Source of the DNA: Burkholderia sp. FERM BP-3421 | Lineage (GTDB): Bacteria > Pseudomonadota > Gammaproteobacteria > Burkholderiales > Burkholderiaceae | Direction: 5' to 3' | Assembly: GCF_028657905.1 (NCBI RefSeq) | Contig: NZ_CP117781.1 | Location: 1,054,001 to 1,118,000, forward strand | Length of the DNA stretch: 64,000 nucleotides | Shown here: in pieces, positions 52,625-60,727 of the stretch | Layout: each line of letters opens with the position of its first letter | Numbering within the stretch: the stretch's first letter is position 1 | Program-made: the position numbers and the translations under genes | Notes under the pieces: model-generated | What the model was told of the DNA's origin: nothing | Databases searched by the model: none | What the model saw: the letters and a program-made list of their open reading frames with translations, nothing else

Positions 52625-55537
52625 ATGAAGCAATTCGCGAAGCTGGCGGCCGTCGTCGCGGCGGTGAGCGTGCTGGCAGGGTGTGGGGGTGACGAGGGCG
52701 GGCCGACCGCGTCGGCGCTGGCGAGCCGCAGCGGAACCGGCGCGGTCGCGGCGGCCGCGACCACGGTGAGCACCGCGGGAACGGCGAACGACGCGGCCGC
52801 GCCCGTGCTGCTGCCGCTGACGCAATACGTGAACCCGCTGATCGGCACGCTGGCGAGCAACTCGCCGAATCCGGTGCCGGCCGGCCAGGCGGGCAGCGTG
52901 GTGCCGGCGGCGGGCCTGCCGTCGGGGATGGTGCAGTGGGCGCCGGACACGAACACGACGCCCGCGCCCAACAGCAGCGCGGAGCCGGGTTCCCCGGCCG
53001 GCTACTACTACGATCTCAATTCGATCCAGGGCTTCAGCGTCACGCACATGAGCGGAGCGGGGTGCGCGGGCAACAACGGCGAATTCCCGGTGATGCCGAC
53101 CACCGACACGAGCAAGCTCGTGCCGACCTTCAGCCACGCGAACGAGACGGCGCGGGCCGGCTATTACTCGGTGCTGCTCGATACGCAGATCAAGGTCGAG
53201 CTGACCGCCACGCTGCGCAGCGGCTTCGGCCGCTTCACGTATCCGGCCGGCAAGCCGGCCTACCTCGTGATCGACACGACGCGCACCAACACCAAGACCT
53301 CGACCACGGGCAGCGTCACGAAGGTGGCCGCCGATGCGATTTCCGGCAGCACCGTCGGCGGCGGCTTCTGCGGCAACGGCACGCCGGTGCCGGTGTACTT
53401 CTATGCGCAGTTCGACCGGCCGTTCGCGACGTCGTCGACCTTGTCGAAGGGCATCGCGAAGCTGGGCTTCGATGCGGGCGCAACGGTCCGGATGAAGATC
53501 GGCATCTCGTACGTGAGCGTCGACAACGCGAAGGCCAACCTCGCCGCGGAAAACCCGAACTGGGATTTCGACGCGGTGAAGAGCGCGGCCGACACGGCCT
53601 GGAACACCCGGCTCAATGCGATCCAGGTGACGGGCGGGGATACCGACGCGCTGACCAAGTTCTACACCGCGTTCTATCACGCGCTGTGGGCGCCGAGCCT
53701 GTTCAGCGACGTCAACGGCCAGTACGTCGGCTTCGACAACAAGGTGCATACGGTTTCGAAGGGCCAGGGCGCGCAGTATTCGAGCTTCTCGGGCTGGGAC
53801 ATCTACCGCTCGCTGATCCAGCTGAAGGCCGTGCTGTTCCCGCAGGAAACGAGCGACATGATCCAGTCGCTCGTCAACGACGCCGACCAGTGCGGCGCGA
53901 TCCCGCACTGGGTCAACGACAACGTCGAGGACGGCGTGATGCCGGGCGACGCCGGTTCGCTGATGGTGTCGAGCGCATACGCCTTCGGCGCGCGCAGCTT
54001 CGACGCGCAGGGCGCGCTCGCGCACATGGTCAAGATGGCGAACATCCCCGGCACCGCGTGCAACAACGTGACGACCAACGGCGGCCGGGCGGGCTATCTG
54101 CAGACGGGCTACATCACGGGCGGAGAGTGGGGGCAGGCGTCGTCGACGCTCGAATATACGAGCAGCGATTTCGCGATCGCGCAGTTCGCCGGCGCGCTCG
54201 GCAACACGACGATCCATAAGATGCTGCTGAGCCGCTCCGCGTATTGGCAGAACCTGCTCAACACCTCGCTCAATCCGCCGCTGATCGCCGCGCGCAACGG
54301 CAACGGCAGCTGGATCAACGAGACGCAGAGCAGCACCGACAACTACGTGGAAGGCAATGCCGAGCAGTACACGTGGATGGTGCCGTACAACCCGGGCGGC
54401 CTGATGGCGCTGCTCGGCACGCCGCAGACGGTCGTCGCGCGCCTCGATCAGTTCTTTACCGTGCTGAATGCGGGGATGAGCCTGCCGAACTTCTACATGG
54501 GCAACGAGCCGACCTTCGAGGCGCCGTGGCTGTACAACTGGACCGGATCGCCGGCGGGGACGCAGCGGGTGGTGCAGCAGATCATGAACACGGCCTTCAG
54601 CACGAAGCCCGACGGCTTGCCCGGCAACGACGATCTCGGCGCGGTGTCCGGCTGGTACGTGTGGGCGGCGCTCGGGCTGTATCCGCAGATCCCGGGTGTC
54701 GGCGGCTTCGCGATCGGCAGCCCGCAGTTCCCGTCGATCGCGATCAGGCTCGGCAGCGGCAAGACCCTGACGATCAACGCGCCGGGCGCGCCGACGTCGA
54801 ACTACGTGCAGAGCCTGACGATCGACGGCCGCAACCAGACCAGCGCGTGGGTGCCGTACGACACGCTCGCGAACGGCGCGACGCTGAACTTCTCGATGGG
54901 CGGCGCGGCGTCGCAGTGGGGGGCGACGGACTTGCCGCCGTCGTATGGCGTACCGGTCGCGGCGACGCCTGCCGACAGCTTCAACAACCACGGTTTCAGC
55001 GCGGATGGCGCAACCAATACCGACGGCAACGGCGCGGACTTCGACGGCAGCCAGTACAGCTATTCGGCGAATGCGCTGGCGGCGGCGGGCGTGAAGCCCG
55101 GGGCGCCGTTCGTGTATGGCGGCGCGAGCTTCGCGCTCGCAGGCGGGCAGACGCCGCTCGACAATGCGGTGACGGTCGGTCAGACCGTGATGGTGCCGTC
55201 GGGGTCGGCGGGCGGCAGCGTGATCGTGCTGGGCTCGTCTAACAACGGGCCGAGCACGGGCGCCGCGCAGGTGAATTTCACGGACGGCACGAGCCAGTCG
55301 GTGACGCTCGCGTTCGACGACTGGACGCTGAACGGCGGCGGCGCGGGGGCGAAGTCCGCGATTGCGCTGACCATGGGCTATCGCAACACGGCCGGCGGGC
55401 AGAAGGACAACGTGAAGACCTATATCTTCGCGCAGAAGATCGCGGTGCCGGCCGGCAAGCGGGTGGCGAGCGTGACGCTGCCGCGACTCGTCAACGCGGG
55501 CAAGATGCACGTGTTCGGGATCGCGACGGCAAGCTGA
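52625..55537 (+). CDS. GH92-family alpha-mannosidase-like lipoprotein
   Basis: 970 residues. Lipoprotein signal with lipobox VLAGC (C19), then a low-complexity Ala/Thr linker. The GH92 domain begins at YVNPLIGTLASNSPNPVPAG and continues LPSGMVQWAPDTN, GFSVTHMSGAGCAGNNGEFP, YHALWAPSLFSDVNGQYVGF, FSGWDIYRSLIQLKAVLFPQ, GYITGGEWGQASSTLEYTSS, YMGNEPTFEAPWLYNWTGSP and PGNDDLGAVSGWYVWAALGL. GH92 enzymes are calcium-dependent exo-mannosidases (alpha-1,2/1,3/1,4/1,6). A C-terminal module of about 180 residues (FNNHGFSADGATNTDG... TYIFAQKIAVPAGKRVASVT) looks beta-rich. Presumably on the cell surface, acting on plant or fungal mannans or N-glycans. Confidence 0.92.
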   Translation: MKQFAKLAAVVAAVSVLAGCGGDEGGPTASALASRSGTGAVAAAATTVSTAGTANDAAAPVLLPLTQYVNPLIGTLASNSPNPVPAGQAGSVVPAAGLPSGMVQWAPDTNTTPAPNSSAEPGSPAGYYYDLNSIQGFSVTHMSGAGCAGNNGEFPVMPTTDTSKLVPTFSHANETARAGYYSVLLDTQIKVELTATLRSGFGRFTYPAGKPAYLVIDTTRTNTKTSTTGSVTKVAADAISGSTVGGGFCGNGTPVPVYFYAQFDRPFATSSTLSKGIAKLGFDAGATVRMKIGISYVSVDNAKANLAAENPNWDFDAVKSAADTAWNTRLNAIQVTGGDTDALTKFYTAFYHALWAPSLFSDVNGQYVGFDNKVHTVSKGQGAQYSSFSGWDIYRSLIQLKAVLFPQETSDMIQSLVNDADQCGAIPHWVNDNVEDGVMPGDAGSLMVSSAYAFGARSFDAQGALAHMVKMANIPGTACNNVTTNGGRAGYLQTGYITGGEWGQASSTLEYTSSDFAIAQFAGALGNTTIHKMLLSRSAYWQNLLNTSLNPPLIAARNGNGSWINETQSSTDNYVEGNAEQYTWMVPYNPGGLMALLGTPQTVVARLDQFFTVLNAGMSLPNFYMGNEPTFEAPWLYNWTGSPAGTQRVVQQIMNTAFSTKPDGLPGNDDLGAVSGWYVWAALGLYPQIPGVGGFAIGSPQFPSIAIRLGSGKTLTINAPGAPTSNYVQSLTIDGRNQTSAWVPYDTLANGATLNFSMGGAASQWGATDLPPSYGVPVAATPADSFNNHGFSADGATNTDGNGADFDGSQYSYSANALAAAGVKPGAPFVYGGASFALAGGQTPLDNAVTVGQTVMVPSGSAGGSVIVLGSSNNGPSTGAAQVNFTDGTSQSVTLAFDDWTLNGGGAGAKSAIALTMGYRNTAGGQKDNVKTYIFAQKIAVPAGKRVASVTLPRLVNAGKMHVFGIATAS

Positions 55538-55552
55538 TGAAGGGAGGGGGCG

Positions 55553-55583
55553 CCGCGCCGTCCGGAAGGGCGGCGCGGTTTTT
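55553..55583 (+). terminator. Intrinsic terminator after GH92 gene
   Basis: CCGCGCCG (55553-55560), loop TCCGGAAGGG, CGGCGCGG (55571-55578), then TTTTT. It lies 15 bases past the GH92 stop. Confidence 0.88.
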
Positions 55584-55639
55584 CCGGTGTGGGGGATGGG
55601 CGTCGCGCGCGGGGCAGGCTGTCGGCCCGGCCCGGCCCG

Positions 55640-56368
55640 CTATGCCGACGCGGACACCATCAGCATCATGGGGCGCTCCAGTTCCTCCGCCAATTGCGGC
55701 ATCTGCCGGATCTGCTCCGGCGTCGGGGCGAACTCCTCCACCCGTCGAATGGCGAAGCCCGCGTCGATCAGCGTGTTCAGCGTCGTGCCGAGCGTTCGGT
55801 GGTACTTCAGGACGTCCTTGATAAACCAGTCCGTCCGGCGCTGACCCTCGACGGAATATCGATTGACCGGCCAGGTTTTGCGTCCGTCCTCCTCGCTGAT
55901 CCACTGCGCATTCGTCGCGGCCATGAAGATCGGATGCTCGATCGAGAAAACGAAATGCCCGTTGGGGACGAGCGCCTGGTGGATCATGCGCACGAGGCGG
56001 CCGAAATCCTGAACATAGTGAAAGGTCAGCGCGCTGTACGCAAGATCGAAAGCGCCCTTGGGCAGGTCCAGCGCGTCGAGATCGGCGATACGGTACTCGA
56101 TGGCGGCATCCGCTGTTTCGGCGATGGCGCGCTCGATCATGTTTTGCGAAAGGTCGAGGCCCAGGACCGAGGCCGCGCCTTGCGCGCGCATCCAGCGTGA
56201 GGCCCAGCCGAAGCCGCATCCCAGGTCGACGACACGTCTGCCGCGCAGGTCGGGCAGCAAGCCTCGGAGCACGGGCCATTCGGGCGCGCCGTCCAACCCG
56301 TGCACCTGCCGGGGCAATTGGCTGTAGTTCGCGAAGAAGTCGGGGTGGTCGTAGATGTTTTGCGCCAT
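55640..56368 (-). CDS. Class I SAM-dependent methyltransferase (UbiE/Methyltransf_11-like)
   Basis: 242 residues: AQNIYDHPDFFANYSQLPRQ, SAM loop VVDLGCGFGWASRWM, GLDLSQNMIERA, motif III/IV region FDLAYSALTFHYVQDFGRLV, VPNGHFVFSIEHPIF, and DWFIKDVLKYHRTLGTTLNT. Cytoplasmic small-molecule methyltransferase, acceptor unknown. Alone on the minus strand; GGAGAGATACATG gives a good ribosome-binding site. Confidence 0.9.
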   Translation of the reverse strand: MAQNIYDHPDFFANYSQLPRQVHGLDGAPEWPVLRGLLPDLRGRRVVDLGCGFGWASRWMRAQGAASVLGLDLSQNMIERAIAETADAAIEYRIADLDALDLPKGAFDLAYSALTFHYVQDFGRLVRMIHQALVPNGHFVFSIEHPIFMAATNAQWISEEDGRKTWPVNRYSVEGQRRTDWFIKDVLKYHRTLGTTLNTLIDAGFAIRRVEEFAPTPEQIRQMPQLAEELERPMMLMVSASA

Positions 56369-56659
56369 GTATCTCTCCAGGAATGACGAGGGGCGAGGCC
56401 GGGCCGGAAGACCTCGCGCGGCAGGGGATGAGCGGCGGGGTCGGGGCGGGCTGCCTTCCCGCCCGCCGAAGGAGGCCGGCTACGCGCGCGAGGGCGCGGA
56501 TGCGCCGATTGCCGCGCGGCGTCGATGACGATCCGGGAAGCGATGTCGAACGCCTCGAACCGGCCGGGAGGACGCTGAGCTTCCGCCGCGGCCGCCCGAT
56601 TCCGGGCAATCCATCGGCTGAAGGCACGGCCGGATCGCGCTGACCGCGGCTGCCTTGCC

Positions 56660-57097
56660 TTAAGACGCGAGAACCTTCTTCATCGAGGGCGAGAGGTGCG
56701 GCACATAGTGCTCCCGCTCATAGAACGGGATGGCGTCCGGCCGCGCGTCGAGAAATATCGCGGTCATGCCGCGGGCACGGGCGTCGACGTCGGCATATTC
56801 CATCAGGGACCGGCCCACGCCGCTCCCTCGGCCCGCCGCATCGACCACGAGGTCGTCGATATGAAGGTGCGCCCCGCGCGCCAAGGTGTGAACGGGCCTC
56901 ATGCCCATCACCCCGACAATCTTCCCGTCGAGAAAGGCCGCCACCAGTTCGTAGCCCGAATACGCTTGCCGGCGGACCCGCACCAGGAATTCGGCTTCTT
57001 CAAGCGACCGAAGTTGAGCGATGACAGGGTATGCCTGCACCCATTCCGGCGGCGACAGCCTTCTGATCTGGAACTTGCTGGGGCGATGTTCAGGCAT
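56660..57097 (-). CDS. GNAT-family N-acetyltransferase
   Basis: 145 residues: FQIRRLSPPEWVQAYPVIAQ, VAAFLDGKIVGVMGMRPVHT, HLHIDDLVVDAAGRGSGVGR with the acetyl-CoA pyrophosphate loop, LMEYADVDARARGMTAIFLD and FYEREHYVPH. A complete, undamaged GNAT, unlike the two damaged ones near 39 kb. Substrate unknown. Cytoplasmic. Confidence 0.88.
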   Translation of the reverse strand: MPEHRPSKFQIRRLSPPEWVQAYPVIAQLRSLEEAEFLVRVRRQAYSGYELVAAFLDGKIVGVMGMRPVHTLARGAHLHIDDLVVDAAGRGSGVGRSLMEYADVDARARGMTAIFLDARPDAIPFYEREHYVPHLSPSMKKVLAS

Positions 57098-57248
57098 GGC
57101 TCAAATCGATCCTCACTCGAAAAGTCAAATTATTGCACGCTGCCGCGTGGCGGAATTCCTCGATATGTCGGACATTCGAAGGTCCGCCGCCGGGCGTGTT
57201 CGCCGGCGGCCCCGGGTCGCGCGGCGACACCCTGCGACATTCCCGATG

Positions 57249-57788
57249 TCAGCGATCCGGTGCGGTCAATGCGGCCAGCACGTCTCGCACGGCGTCGATG
57301 TCCGGCGCGGACGGCGAGAGGCTGTCGCGCGGGCACCAGGGATAGGGCAGGCGGCGCGCCCAGCCGAGCAGCGCCCCGTTCGCCTCGGCGGGCAGCGTCG
57401 CCATCCGTTCGATCGTGATGTGCAGCCGCGCGACCCGTCCCGTGGCCTCGTCGGCCTGCCAGTCGTAGCGGCCGAAGCCGATGCGCGCCGCGCCTGATTC
57501 TTTGTCCGTCATGCACACGAGCCAGTCGCACGCGAAGCGGCCGTCATGCGCGGGCGGCGCGCCGATGCAGCATGTGTACACATTCTCGTAGCGCTGCGCG
57601 AATCCGCTCGACAAGGTCGCGGCGATCGCGTGCACGCCGCGCGCGGCGGCCGGAAACGCGATTTCCTCGGCATGGACCGTCATCGCCAATTCGGCGTCGG
57701 CGATGAACGCGTCCGTCATCCGGTGCGGGCGGTTGAAGTCCTTCGCGTGGAGGTAGGTTTCGATGGCGTGTTGCAGGCGGGTGGGCAT
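57249..57788 (-). CDS. Hypothetical protein, NTF2/SnoaL-like by appearance
   Basis: 179 residues: MPTRLQHAIETYLHAKDFNR, PHRMTDAFIADAELAMTVHA, FPAAARGVHAIAATLSSGFA, FACDWLVCMTDKESGAARIG, ARLHITIERM. The helix-then-curved-sheet pattern and length suggest a cone-shaped NTF2-like fold, but no catalytic residues can be assigned. Start at 57788 is the only one with the full N-terminal helix. Alone in its neighbourhood. Confidence 0.65.
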   Translation of the reverse strand: MPTRLQHAIETYLHAKDFNRPHRMTDAFIADAELAMTVHAEEIAFPAAARGVHAIAATLSSGFAQRYENVYTCCIGAPPAHDGRFACDWLVCMTDKESGAARIGFGRYDWQADEATGRVARLHITIERMATLPAEANGALLGWARRLPYPWCPRDSLSPSAPDIDAVRDVLAALTAPDR

Positions 57789-58172
57789 GGTCGGGCGGCG
57801 CGGAGGCGGATCAGGTGGAGGAGTCTAATGGGGCGCGGCAGTCGTGCGGGTAATGGCGCATGGGCTGTCGGGCTATTCGTTGGCCGTGTGCGCGGTGTGA
57901 CCGGTGCGTGCGCATCCGCCGATGCCGCACCGGCTTTCCGTTGAGGTGCACGTTGTCGATGATTGTCATGGCCGCGCAGGGCACATTGCCGGGGATCGGG
58001 TATGAGCCGCTGCCTGTTGATCAGGAAAATGGAAAGATAAGAGAAAGAAACTCATCAGGCTGCTTCGGTATCGAGTATCGGCGCGGCGATAATCTCGTGC
58101 GGTGGGGGCGGCTCGAACCCGGAAGCGGGGATGGTCGGCGGGAGGCATGCTGTCGCAAGCGCGCGCCGTTCC
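57789..58172. other. Gap between hypothetical gene and oxidoreductase remnant
   Basis: About 384 bases; no gene, clear hairpin or repeat recognised. A short AT-richer stretch lies around 58020-58060. Confidence 0.4.
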
Positions 58173-58330
58173 TCAAAACCGCTCCGCCCGAAACGGCGTC
58201 AGGTCGACGGACGCGGGTTCTCCGCAGATCCGCTCCGCCAACACCCTCCCGGTGATCGGCCCGAGCGTCAGCCCATGACTGCCGATCACTCCGGGCGCGC
58301 CGCGCCAGACGGCTGCGTATCCGCTTCCCC
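58173..58330 (-). pseudogene. FAD-dependent oxidoreductase (DAO/DadA-like) C-terminal scrap
   Basis: The minus-strand frame ends GVIGSHGLTLGPITGRVLAE, RICGEPASVDLTPFRAERF. This is the characteristic end of D-amino-acid-dehydrogenase-like FAD proteins (GLTLGP...VDL.PFR..RF). Only about 50 residues are left and they overlap, in another frame, the end of the CoxG gene. Confidence 0.75.
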
Positions 58331-58774
58331 GCGCGCGGCCAGCTGCGCCTCGAACTTCGAGAAGAACGCCTCGATGATCTTGCGTGCGACGCCGTCGATG
58401 AGCCGCGCGCCGACCTGGGCGATCTTCCCGCCCACCTGCACGTCCGCGTGATAGCTGAGCTAGGTCCGGTCGCCGCCGGGCGCGTCGAGCGCGACCCGCG
58501 CGCGCCCTTTCCCGAATCCCGTCGCGCCGCCGGCGCCCTCGAAGTCCAGCGCGTAGCTTCGCGGCGCATCGATGTCGGCGAGGACCAGCTTGCCCGCGAA
58601 CTTCGCCTTCACCGGCCCGACCACCGCGAGCAAGGTGAGCGTGTACGCGGTGTCGGAAACGCGTTCCATCCGTTCGCATCCGGGCAGGCAGTCGCGCAGG
58701 ACCGCGGGATCGTTCAAGGCATCCCATACCGCCTGCCGGGCGGCGGGCAAGCTGCGTTCTCCGTTGAGATTCAT
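58286..58774 (-). pseudogene. CoxG-like (SRPBCC) gene with in-frame amber codon
   Basis: From ATG 58772-58774: NLNGERSLPAARQAVWDALN, DPAVLRDCLPGCERME, VGPVKAKFAGKLVLADIDAP, then TAG (58460-58462) after GGDRT. The same frame continues LSYHADVQVGGKIAQVGARL, IDGVARKIIEAFFSKFEAQL to a stop at 58286; full length 162 residues. CoxG proteins are membrane-associated and help recruit or mature Cox-type molybdenum hydroxylases. It is divergent from the CoxMSL-type genes at 59340. The C-terminus runs into the oxidoreductase scrap, so the usual last part is replaced. Confidence 0.82.
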
Positions 58775-59339
58775 GTCGAGGGGTGTCCGATGAGTGAGGT
58801 CCGGCGTCAGGCCGGATGACGCGCGGGCATGCCGCCGATGCGCGCTCGAAGCGTAAAGAGTATTGCCCGAATGATCAATCGGCGCTTGTCTGTTTCAATG
58901 AAATGGCTATTCATTTGGTTTGAATCGGGCTCATTCGAAAATATGGCGAATGGATTTCGTAAAGTATGTTCGCATGTCGGCGCGCGGGGGCGGCGCAGGG
59001 TCGGCCCGATACGCTCGGTATGCGCTATTGCGAGCAAGCGTGGTGGCAGGTAGGATCGATAATTCAGATTTTCAAGCAGAATAATGACGAATTAAAAATT
59101 ATCTTAAATCATGATTAATGGGCTGGATTATTTTCGATTGGGAAATGCGTTGTCGAGGGCAATGGCTTCCTGCATGGATAAACCGGATATCGCAGCGGAT
59201 ACCGGCCGGCCGACGGCGCGCATCGATTGCGTCTGCGGCGCCGCGGGCGGTCTTTGTACGCCGCGCCCGTGAGCGCGGCGCGTCGGCTTGACCGGCCGGG
59301 CGCGGCCGCGCCGCATCGGCGAACCGCCGAGGAGCGGAG
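58775..59339. other. Divergent region between coxG and coxM-type genes
   Basis: 565 bases, AT-rich from about 58840 to 59160 in contrast to its flanks. It must contain the promoters of both directions. No operator dyad or regulator gene was recognised; a 74-residue plus-strand frame (58829-59053) has no family resemblance. GCCGAGGAGCGGAG precedes the ATG at 59340. Confidence 0.45.
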
Positions 59340-60230
59340 ATGAAGCCCGCGCCCTTCACGCTCCACCAGCCGTCGTCGCTCGACGAGGCGCTGACGCTGA
59401 TCGCCATGCTTCCCGATTGCCGGGCGCTCGCGGGAGGTCAGTCGCTGATGCCGATGCTCAACATGCGGCTCGCGACGCCTGCGCACATCGTCGATCTGAA
59501 CGGCATTGCCGCGTTGCGCGGCATCCACGAGCGCGACGGCGTGATCCGCATCGGCGCGATGACGACGCAGCGCGCGCTCGAATACTCGGCGCTGCTCGGC
59601 GAGCGGCTGCCGTTGCTGCGCGAGGCCGTGCTGCGGGTCGGGCATCGGCAGACGCGCAACCGCGGCACGCTCGGCGGCAGCCTGTGTCACGCCGATCCCG
59701 CGGCCGAACTGCCGACCGCCTGTGCGGCGCTCGATGCGACGCTGGTCGTGCAGAGCGCGCGCGGCGGCGGGCGGCGCATCGCGATGGCCGAGTTCGCCAC
59801 CGACCTGATGACGGTGAGCCTCGACGAAGGCGAACTGCTCGCGGAGATCCACATCGCGCCGTGGGGCCCCGCGCATGGCTGCGCGTTCATGGAATTCGGC
59901 CGGCGGCATGGCGACTTCGCGATCGCGTCCGCGGCCGCGCTGATCGAGACGGACGAGGCGGGGCGCGTGACGCGCGCGTCGCTGACGCTCGGCGGCGTGG
60001 GGCCGGTGCCGATCCGTCTCGCGGAGGCCGAGCGCTGGCTGGTTGGCGCGCGGCCGGACCCCGCGTTGATCGATGCGGTGGCGGCCGAGGTCGACGTGCT
60101 CGACGCGCTCGACGACCCGGCCTATCCGGCGCGCTACCGGCGGCGCGTGGCCGGCCGGCTGCTGCGCGCCGCGCTGCAGCGCGCCCTCGACGCGGCTGTC
60201 GGATCCGAGAGAAAAGGGAGGAACCCATGA
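59340..60230 (+). CDS. Molybdenum hydroxylase FAD subunit (CoxM-like)
   Basis: 296 residues: KPAPFTLHQPSSLDEALTLI, FAD-binding loop ALAGGQSLMPMLNMRLATPA, second FAD motif VGHRQTRNRGTLGGSLCHAD, and the C-terminal CO-dehydrogenase flavoprotein domain (MEFGRRHGDFAIASAAALIE). It transfers electrons from the iron-sulfur subunit to an acceptor. Its stop overlaps the small-subunit start (ATGA at 60227). Confidence 0.93.
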   Translation: MKPAPFTLHQPSSLDEALTLIAMLPDCRALAGGQSLMPMLNMRLATPAHIVDLNGIAALRGIHERDGVIRIGAMTTQRALEYSALLGERLPLLREAVLRVGHRQTRNRGTLGGSLCHADPAAELPTACAALDATLVVQSARGGGRRIAMAEFATDLMTVSLDEGELLAEIHIAPWGPAHGCAFMEFGRRHGDFAIASAAALIETDEAGRVTRASLTLGGVGPVPIRLAEAERWLVGARPDPALIDAVAAEVDVLDALDDPAYPARYRRRVAGRLLRAALQRALDAAVGSERKGRNP

Positions 60231-60727
60231 ATCATGACGACGTGCGCCGCACGGTCGCCATCGAGGTGAACGGCGTGCTGCGCCACGCGCAGGTCGAGGA
60301 TCGCACCACGCTCGCGGATTGCCTGCGCGACGGGTTCCGGCTCGTCGGCACCCATCTCGGCTGCGAGCATGGCGCGTGCGGGGCGTGCACCGTGCTGGTC
60401 GACGGGCACACGGCGCGCAGCTGCCTGATGCTCGCGGCGCAGGCGCAGGGCCACGCGATCACGACCGTCGAGGGGCTGGCCGACGGCGCGGCGCTGGGCG
60501 AATTGCAGCAGGCGCTGCGCGAGCATCACGGGCTCCAGTGCGGGTTCTGCACGCCGGGGGTGTTGATGACGCTCACGGAGCTGCTGGCCGATCATCCGCA
60601 GGCGACCGAGGACGAGGTGCGGCTCGCGCTGTCCGGCCATCTGTGCCGCTGCACGGGATATCAGAACATCGTCGAAGCCGCGCTGGCGGTGCTCGACAAA
60701 CGGCGGGGCGCGGCATGGGCGCGTTGA
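60227..60727 (+). CDS. Molybdenum hydroxylase 2Fe-2S subunit (CoxS-like)
   Basis: 166 residues: plant-ferredoxin-like GTHLGCEHGACGACTVLVDG (first 2Fe-2S cluster) and the helical domain with LQCGFCTPGVLMTLTELL and GHLCRCTGYQNIVEA (second cluster, next to the molybdopterin). All eight cysteines are present. An N-terminal extension of about 10 residues precedes the ferredoxin fold. It overlaps the large-subunit start by 13 bases. Confidence 0.95.
   Translation: MNHDDVRRTVAIEVNGVLRHAQVEDRTTLADCLRDGFRLVGTHLGCEHGACGACTVLVDGHTARSCLMLAAQAQGHAITTVEGLADGAALGELQQALREHHGLQCGFCTPGVLMTLTELLADHPQATEDEVRLALSGHLCRCTGYQNIVEAALAVLDKRRGAAWAR

Noticed and set aside
52478..55510. 1010-residue open frame on the minus strand
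   Set aside because: It is antisense to the GH92 gene, rich in Arg/His/Val with no family features; typical of high-GC antisense frames.
58829..59053. 74-residue plus-strand frame in the coxG-coxM gap
   Set aside because: No ribosome-binding site or family resemblance; sits where promoters are expected.
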